18,152 nucleotides of DNA from Fimenecus sp051881395. GTDB taxonomy: Bacteria; Bacillota; Clostridia; Oscillospirales; Acutalibacteraceae. Shown piece after piece: positions 14,623 through 18,152 of the stretch. Each line of letters begins with the position of its first letter. Position 1 is the stretch's first letter. The translations under genes and the position numbers were made by a program. Under the pieces are notes generated by a model, which was given only the letters and a program-made list of their open reading frames with translations, was not told the DNA's origin and made no database searches. The stretch is from assembly GCA_051881395.1 (NCBI GenBank), contig JBJEPU010000032.1, positions 1-18,152 of the forward strand, read 5' to 3'.

Positions 14623-14674
14623 CCTCCGTCACGCGCAAAGCGCGTGCCACCTCCGAAACCGGTGGGGAGGTTTA
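14623..14674. repeat. Right double-hairpin repeat, copy 2
   Basis: A second copy 72 bp downstream, starting CCTCCGTCACGCGCAAAG, with GTGCCACCTCC instead of GTGACACCTCCCC and the loop GAAACCG, ending GTGGGGAGGTTTA. It differs from copy 1 at few positions in the first hairpin, and more in the second. It lies 28 bp before pxpA. Confidence 0.75.
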
Positions 14675-14702
14675 AAACTACCACTGAAAAGGAGCGATTT
14701 TC

Positions 14703-15470
14703 TTGTTAAAAGTTGATTTAAACTGTGATATGGGCGAAAGCTTCGGTGCATACAAGCTGGGGCTCGATAACGAAGTAGCCAAATATATTTCCTCTGCCAA
14801 TGTGGCGTGCGGCTTTCACGCCTCCGACCCCGTTGTGATGGAAAAAACCGTTTCAATTTTAAAAGAAAACGGCGTTGCCGCGGGCGCGCACCCGGGCTTT
14901 CCCGATTTAATGGGCTTCGGGCGGCGCAATCTAAACGCAAGCCCCGCCGAGGCAAAGGCGTATGTGCAATACCAAATCGGCGCATTGTGGGCGTTTTGTA
15001 AGGCAAGGGATATACCTTTACAGCATGTAAAGCCCCACGGCGCACTCTACAATATGGCGGGCAAGGATTATGCGCTTTCCCGCGCGATTTGCGAGGGCAT
15101 TGCCGAAATCGACAGCAATCTGATTTTGCTCGGGCTTTCGGGCAGTCAGATGCTCAAAGCCGCCGCTGATGTCGGCTTGCGCTGTGCAAAAGAGGTCTTT
15201 GCCGACCGCGCCTATGAGGCGGACGGGTCGCTCGTCGCCCGCACCAAGGCGGGCGCAATGATTACCGACGAGGACGAGGCAATCGCACGCGTCATCGGTA
15301 TGGTAAAGTATGGCAAGGTAAAAGCCTTGACAGGTGAAGAAATCGAAATTGAGGCAAATTCCGTTTGCGTGCACGGTGACGGCGAAAAAGCACTCGCATT
15401 TGTCGAGAAAATCCGTGCCGCGTTGCGCTCGGAAAACATTGAAATTGCGCCGCTTGCGCAAATTGTATGA
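14703..15470 (+). CDS. pxpA: 5-oxoprolinase subunit PxpA (LamB/YcsF family)
   Basis: 255 residues, full length for PxpA (YbgL/YcsF). Hallmarks: VDLNCDMGESFGAYKLG (4-20), SSANVACGFHASDP (30-43, H39), GVAAGAHPGFPDLMGFGRR (57-75), QHVKPHGALYN (107-117) and VCVHGDGEKAL near the C-terminus. It acts with PxpB and PxpC in ATP-dependent ring opening of 5-oxoproline to glutamate. The start is TTG at 14703, forced by AAGGAG (14689-14694) at 8 bp spacing and by the family N-terminus; no earlier ATG fits. Separated from pxpBC-DUF1445 by the DUF559 element, but clearly part of the same set. Its stop overlaps an ATG at 15467 in frame with the racemase. Confidence 0.94.
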   Translation: MLKVDLNCDMGESFGAYKLGLDNEVAKYISSANVACGFHASDPVVMEKTVSILKENGVAAGAHPGFPDLMGFGRRNLNASPAEAKAYVQYQIGALWAFCKARDIPLQHVKPHGALYNMAGKDYALSRAICEGIAEIDSNLILLGLSGSQMLKAAADVGLRCAKEVFADRAYEADGSLVARTKAGAMITDEDEAIARVIGMVKYGKVKALTGEEIEIEANSVCVHGDGEKALAFVEKIRAALRSENIEIAPLAQIV

Positions 15471-15493
15471 TTTTAAATAAAGAAGGTCTTTGT

Positions 15494-16660
15494 ATGCAAC
15501 TCCCCGCCCGTGTCTATGCCGAAATCAATTTAGACGCGATTTGTCAAAATGTGCAAAACGCGATGGATAAAGTCGGCAAAGATACCAAAATGATGGCAAT
15601 TATCAAAACCGATGCATACGGGCACGGCGCTGTGCCCGTGGCAAAGGCGTTAAACGAAATCGGCACATATGCGTTCGGCGTCGCCACCGTGCAAGAAGCG
15701 GTGCAACTGCGCCGCGCGGGAATTGAAAATCCCATTTTGATTTTGGGCTATGTGTTCCCCGCCGATTATGAATTGCTGATTGAAAATGACATTATGCACG
15801 CGGTATTTCAGTACGAAACCGCAAAGGCGCTGTCTGAAAAGGCGGCTTCGCTTTCCAAAACAGTCAAAATCCATATCAAACTTGATACGGGTATGGGTAG
15901 AATCGGTATGCAACCGACCGAGGAAAGCCTTGCGGAGATTGCAAAAATCGCCGCGTTGCCGAATCTCGAAATCAACGGCATTTTCACGCATTTTGCGTGC
16001 GCGGACGAGGCGGACAAAACCTCGTGCAACCGCCAAAAGGAAAAATATTTGGATTTTGTGCAAAAACTCGATGCGCGCGGCATCAACATTCCGATAAAAC
16101 ATATGTGCAACAGCGCGGGTATCATTGAATTTTCCGATAACTTTTTAAATATGACCCGCAGTGGGATTATGACCTACGGGCTGTATCCGTCCGAGGAAGT
16201 CAACAAGGCGAATTTGGAACTGCACCCTGCTTTGCAGTTAAAAAGCCATGTGGCGTTTGTGAAAACCGTCGGCAAAGGCTTCACCGTCAGTTACGGCTCG
16301 ACCTATGTGACCGACAAAGAAAAAACCGTCATTGCCACCGTGCCCGTCGGCTACGGCGACGGGTATCCGCGTGCGCTGTCCAATAAGGGTAAGGTACTCA
16401 TTCACGGGCAATACGCGCCGATTGTCGGCAGAGTGTGTATGGACCAGTTTATGGTCGATGTCACCGATATTCCGAATGTCAAGCAGGGCGACGAGGTCAC
16501 CTTGGTCGGCACAGATGGTGACAAGCGCATTTCCGTGGAGGATGTTGCCGACAACGCATACAGCTTCAATTATGAATTTTGCTGTGGCATCAACAAGCGC
16601 GTGCCGCGCGTGTATATCCGCAACGGCGAAGTGCAGGAAATCAAGGAATTCTTAATTTGA
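15494..16660 (+). CDS. alr: Alanine racemase (PLP, fold type III)
   Basis: 388 residues, standard for alanine racemase. ARVYAEINLDAI opens the barrel (5-16), the PLP lysine is K38 in MAIIKTDAYGHGAVPVAKAL (34-53), LDTGMGRIGM (130-139) and NGIFTHFACADEAD (161-174) follow, the second catalytic base is Y267 in VSYGSTY, and GRVCMDQFMVDV lies in the C-terminal beta domain. The lysine context is IKTDAYGHG rather than the common VKANAYGHG. The ATG at 15494 follows AGAAGGT; an ATG at 15467 overlapping the pxpA stop (ATGA) would add nine residues. Last gene of the operon. In this setting it would interconvert L- and D-Ala for the transaminase; cell-wall supply is the default role and the two are not exclusive. 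Confidence 0.92.
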   Translation: MQLPARVYAEINLDAICQNVQNAMDKVGKDTKMMAIIKTDAYGHGAVPVAKALNEIGTYAFGVATVQEAVQLRRAGIENPILILGYVFPADYELLIENDIMHAVFQYETAKALSEKAASLSKTVKIHIKLDTGMGRIGMQPTEESLAEIAKIAALPNLEINGIFTHFACADEADKTSCNRQKEKYLDFVQKLDARGINIPIKHMCNSAGIIEFSDNFLNMTRSGIMTYGLYPSEEVNKANLELHPALQLKSHVAFVKTVGKGFTVSYGSTYVTDKEKTVIATVPVGYGDGYPRALSNKGKVLIHGQYAPIVGRVCMDQFMVDVTDIPNVKQGDEVTLVGTDGDKRISVEDVADNAYSFNYEFCCGINKRVPRVYIRNGEVQEIKEFLI

Positions 16661-16685
16661 CAACGACACCGTTTTTCGCTACAAT
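16657..16685 (+). promoter_or_regulatory. Sigma-A promoter for the DUF4364 gene
   Basis: TTGACA (16657-16662), 17 bp, TACAAT (16680-16685). The -35 overlaps the racemase stop codon at 16658-16660, so the downstream gene has its own start of transcription about 30 bp before its ATG. Confidence 0.85.
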
Positions 16686-16722
16686 ACATAGTAGGCAATA
16701 CAGATGAAAACGGAGTTTGAAA

Positions 16723-17286
16723 ATGGAATTTGATAAATTTGATGCGTTTGACGCCGGTATAGAACTCGGCGGACTTCGCAACCGCAACGAAATTCGGCTT
16801 TTGGTTTGCTATCTTTTAAAAGCCTTAGACAAACCCGCACCGAAAACGTTGGTTGTCGATGCGATTTTAAACGATGGACTTGCCAATTTCTTTGAAGTCA
16901 ACGAGGCGATTGCCGAGCTTTTAAAAAGCGGCAATATCGACCGCGACATCAAAGACGGCGAGGAAATTTTGACCGTAACCGAACGCGGTAGAAACTCGGC
17001 GGAGTTGTTGGAGACGACCTTGCCGAAAACGGTGCGGGAAAAGGCGGTCAACGCCGCGATTAAGTTTTTTACTTTGGCGCAAAATAAGCGCGAAAACAAA
17101 ATATTAACGGAAAAACTCGCCGACGGCGGCTACAATGTCACCTTTATTTTGGGCGACGAGGGCGACGAACTGATGCGCCTGACTGTATTTGTGGCGGACA
17201 GCTTACAGCTGGAAATTGTCAAAAACAATTTTTTGGAAGACCCTGTAAAGCTGTATTCGAGCATTATCACCGCCCTGACAATTTAA
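16723..17286 (+). CDS. DUF4364 family protein
   Basis: 187 residues of a family found almost only in Firmicutes. The N-terminal part (about 20-95) reads as a winged-helix-like unit (RNEIRLLVCYLLKALDKPAP, then FEVNEAIAELLKSGNIDRD, then LTVTERGRNSAELL), and the C-terminal half is an alpha/beta domain (YNVTFILGDEGDELMRLTVF). This suggests a DNA-binding regulator but no target is known. The ATG at 16723 follows CGGAG; a TTG at 16717 is less likely. It has its own promoter and ends 20 bp before a strong terminator, so it is monocistronic. Confidence 0.85.
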   Translation: MEFDKFDAFDAGIELGGLRNRNEIRLLVCYLLKALDKPAPKTLVVDAILNDGLANFFEVNEAIAELLKSGNIDRDIKDGEEILTVTERGRNSAELLETTLPKTVREKAVNAAIKFFTLAQNKRENKILTEKLADGGYNVTFILGDEGDELMRLTVFVADSLQLEIVKNNFLEDPVKLYSSIITALTI

Positions 17287-17301
17287 TTGAACAAAGCAAC
17301 C

Positions 17302-17344
17302 AAAAACCCGCCCGCACAGCGTTTGTACTGTGCGGGCGGGTTTT
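17302..17344. terminator. Strong bidirectional intrinsic terminator
   Basis: Perfect 13-bp stem CCCGCCCGCACAG (17307-17319) with its complement (17328-17340), 8-nt loop, preceded by AAAAA and followed by TTTT. It ends DUF4364 transcription on the plus strand and would back up termination of the 5S gene on the minus strand. Confidence 0.92.
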
Positions 17345-17359
17345 CCCTTATAAAAAGGT

Positions 17360-17388
17360 AAAAAAATAGCCCCCCTATTGGGGAACTA
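17360..17388 (-). terminator. Intrinsic terminator of the 5S rRNA gene
   Basis: On the minus strand TAGTTCCCC-AATA-GGGGGGCTA forms a 9-bp stem with two G-U pairs and is followed by seven T (17360-17366). It begins 8 nt after the mature 3' end of the 5S RNA. Confidence 0.8.
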
Positions 17389-17395
17389 CTTTCAA

Positions 17396-17514
<119 letters not shown>

Positions 17515-17559
17515 TTTTGAGAAACTGTGTTTTGCACATATCTCCCAAGTGCGAGATAG

Positions 17560-17588
17560 AGTATACCACAGCTTCTGCGGAAATGCAA
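17560..17588 (-). promoter_or_regulatory. Promoter of the 5S rRNA gene
   Basis: On the minus strand TTGCAT (17583-17588), 17 bp, TATACT (17560-17565). Transcription would start near 17553, giving a precursor leader of about 40 nt. An A/T-tract-rich stretch upstream (17591-17632) could serve as an UP element, as expected for a stable-RNA gene. Confidence 0.8.
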
Positions 17589-17642
17589 GTGTTTTTTGCA
17601 AAAAAGTTAAAAATTTTTGATATTTTTTTCAAAATCGCAGGT

Positions 17643-18107
17643 TTACTCCGAAATCAGCACTTTTTCCACCGCGCCGACATACATTCTGTGGAAGTCTTTC
17701 AGCGCGTAGGTGTCCATAATGGAGTTGTCAAGAAACCCCGCAGGGTCAATATCCTGAAACGCGATTTTTTTGCAAACCAAAACAGTTTTTGCCTGTTCAA
17801 ATGTCACGCCGCCGAACGCGTCAGCGGGCACAAGTCCCGTTTCCTTGCATTTGTCAATCTCTCTGCCGGATTTTGCACCGCAAATGCCGAGCGCTTTTTT
17901 CTGTTCTCCGCCGAAAAAGCTTAATGTAAAACGGTCATATTTCTCCATAAACTCGTATGTGTAGCGCTGGGGACGCACAAACACAAACACCACATCGCGG
18001 CTCCAAAGCTCGCCTACCCCGCCCCAGCTGACGGTCATTGTGTTAAAATCGTTCTTGTTGCCTGCCGTAAGCAACGCCCAATCGTCGGCAATCATTTTGA
18101 ATTGCAC
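17643..18107 (-). CDS. Flavin reductase-like / FMN-binding split-barrel protein
   Basis: About 154 residues of the flavin reductase family (FMN-binding split barrel). Visible hallmarks: DDWALLTAGNKNDFNTMTVS then WGGVGELWSRD, FVRPQRYTYEFME, FTLSFFGG, KALGICGAKSGREIDK and a C-terminal YVGAVEKVLIS. Such proteins bind FMN and reduce flavin or act as electron-transfer partners in the cytoplasm; the partner is unknown. The GTG at 18107 keeps the QFKMIADDW segment that aligns with the family N-terminus. An ATG at 18095 has the better ribosome site (GGGGTG, 9 bp) and would give 150 residues. Either way the N-terminus is about ten residues shorter than usual. It sits next to an operator-like palindrome and probably faces a divergent gene outside the window. 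Confidence 0.85.
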   Translation of the reverse strand: MQFKMIADDWALLTAGNKNDFNTMTVSWGGVGELWSRDVVFVFVRPQRYTYEFMEKYDRFTLSFFGGEQKKALGICGAKSGREIDKCKETGLVPADAFGGVTFEQAKTVLVCKKIAFQDIDPAGFLDNSIMDTYALKDFHRMYVGAVEKVLISE

Positions 18108-18112
18108 CCCAT

Positions 18113-18144
18113 TTGTTAGACAAGTATGGTATACTATCTAACAA
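18113..18144. promoter_or_regulatory. Operator-like palindrome with divergent promoter
   Basis: Outer arms TTGTTAGA (18113-18120) and TCTAACAA (18137-18144) are perfectly complementary; inner AGTAT (18123-18127) and ATACT (18131-18135) form a second dyad offset by half a base. On the plus strand TGGTATACT (18127-18135) is an extended -10 and the window ends in AGAGGGGTG, a likely ribosome site for an unseen plus-strand gene. The palindrome covers promoters for both directions, as a TetR/MarR/HxlR-type autoregulated operator would; the regulator type is a guess. Confidence 0.55.
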
Positions 18145-18152
18145 GAGGGGTG

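Larger units (their letters stand above)
14157..14674 (+). mobile_element. Putative REP-like element carrying a DUF559 endonuclease
   Basis: A segment of about 520 bp between the DUF1445 gene and pxpA: left double-hairpin repeat, a single nuclease gene, then two right double-hairpin repeats in inverse orientation. It breaks an otherwise tightly overlapping operon. No target-site duplication is obvious by eye, and no transposase is present. The layout resembles REP/REPIN plus RAYT systems, with a DUF559 nuclease in place of the tyrosine transposase. Mobility is inferred. Confidence 0.5.

Noticed and set aside
14551..14674. Treating the right-hand hairpins as simply the operon terminator
   Set aside because: T-runs are short, the copies are tandem, the same architecture appears inverted on the other side of the nuclease, and operon genes continue directly afterwards.

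Overview
The window looks like a chromosomal piece of an uncultured Firmicute of the class Clostridia (Oscillospiraceae or Christensenellaceae-like gut lineage is my guess). The basis is moderate GC, consensus sigma-A promoters (TTGACA-17-TATAAT), strong Shine-Dalgarno sites, clostridial families (FliB-like methylase, DUF4364, clostridial-type GH36, Tex), and intergenic hairpin repeats of a kind common in these genomes. No species can be named from the sequence alone.

Layout. Positions 1-1471 are an accessory, repeat-rich stretch. It holds one AT-rich hypothetical envelope protein gene (418-1029, minus) bracketed by GGGGAC/GTCCCC palindromes, a TTTGTCAT...ATGACAAA palindromic element, several other short hairpins, and a possible small structured RNA at the left edge. 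Positions 1472-4138 carry two minus-strand genes: a beta-CASP metallo-beta-lactamase-fold RNA-processing-type protein and a FliB-like Cys-rich protein with a textbook promoter. Divergently, 4319-9443 carries an MFS transporter, a GH36 alpha-galactosidase and the RNA-binding protein Tex.

Positions 9557-16660 are the most interesting part. A single strong promoter and a structured leader precede seven co-directional genes: D-amino-acid-transaminase-like (class IV), DUF4392, pxpB, pxpC, DUF1445, pxpA and an alanine racemase. DUF1445 and DUF4392 are the two halves of the vertebrate mitochondrial D-glutamate cyclase, encoded here as separate proteins around the 5-oxoprolinase genes pxpBC. The set reads as a route: L-Ala to D-Ala (racemase), D-Ala to D-Glu (transaminase), D-Glu to 5-oxoproline (split cyclase), 5-oxoproline to glutamate (PxpABC), with most steps reversible. 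The enzymes are family-level calls; the combined pathway is my inference.

Between DUF1445 and pxpA sits an intruder: a DUF559 (Vsr-like) endonuclease gene flanked by GC-rich double-hairpin repeats lying in opposite orientation. It has the look of a REP/REPIN-like mobile element. Its ribosome-binding site and its C-terminal tail both come from the flanking repeats.

The right end holds a DUF4364 gene with its own promoter, a bidirectional terminator, a complete free-standing 5S rRNA gene (own promoter and terminator, minus strand), a flavin-reductase-like gene (minus), and a large operator-like palindrome from which an unseen divergent gene probably starts just beyond the window.
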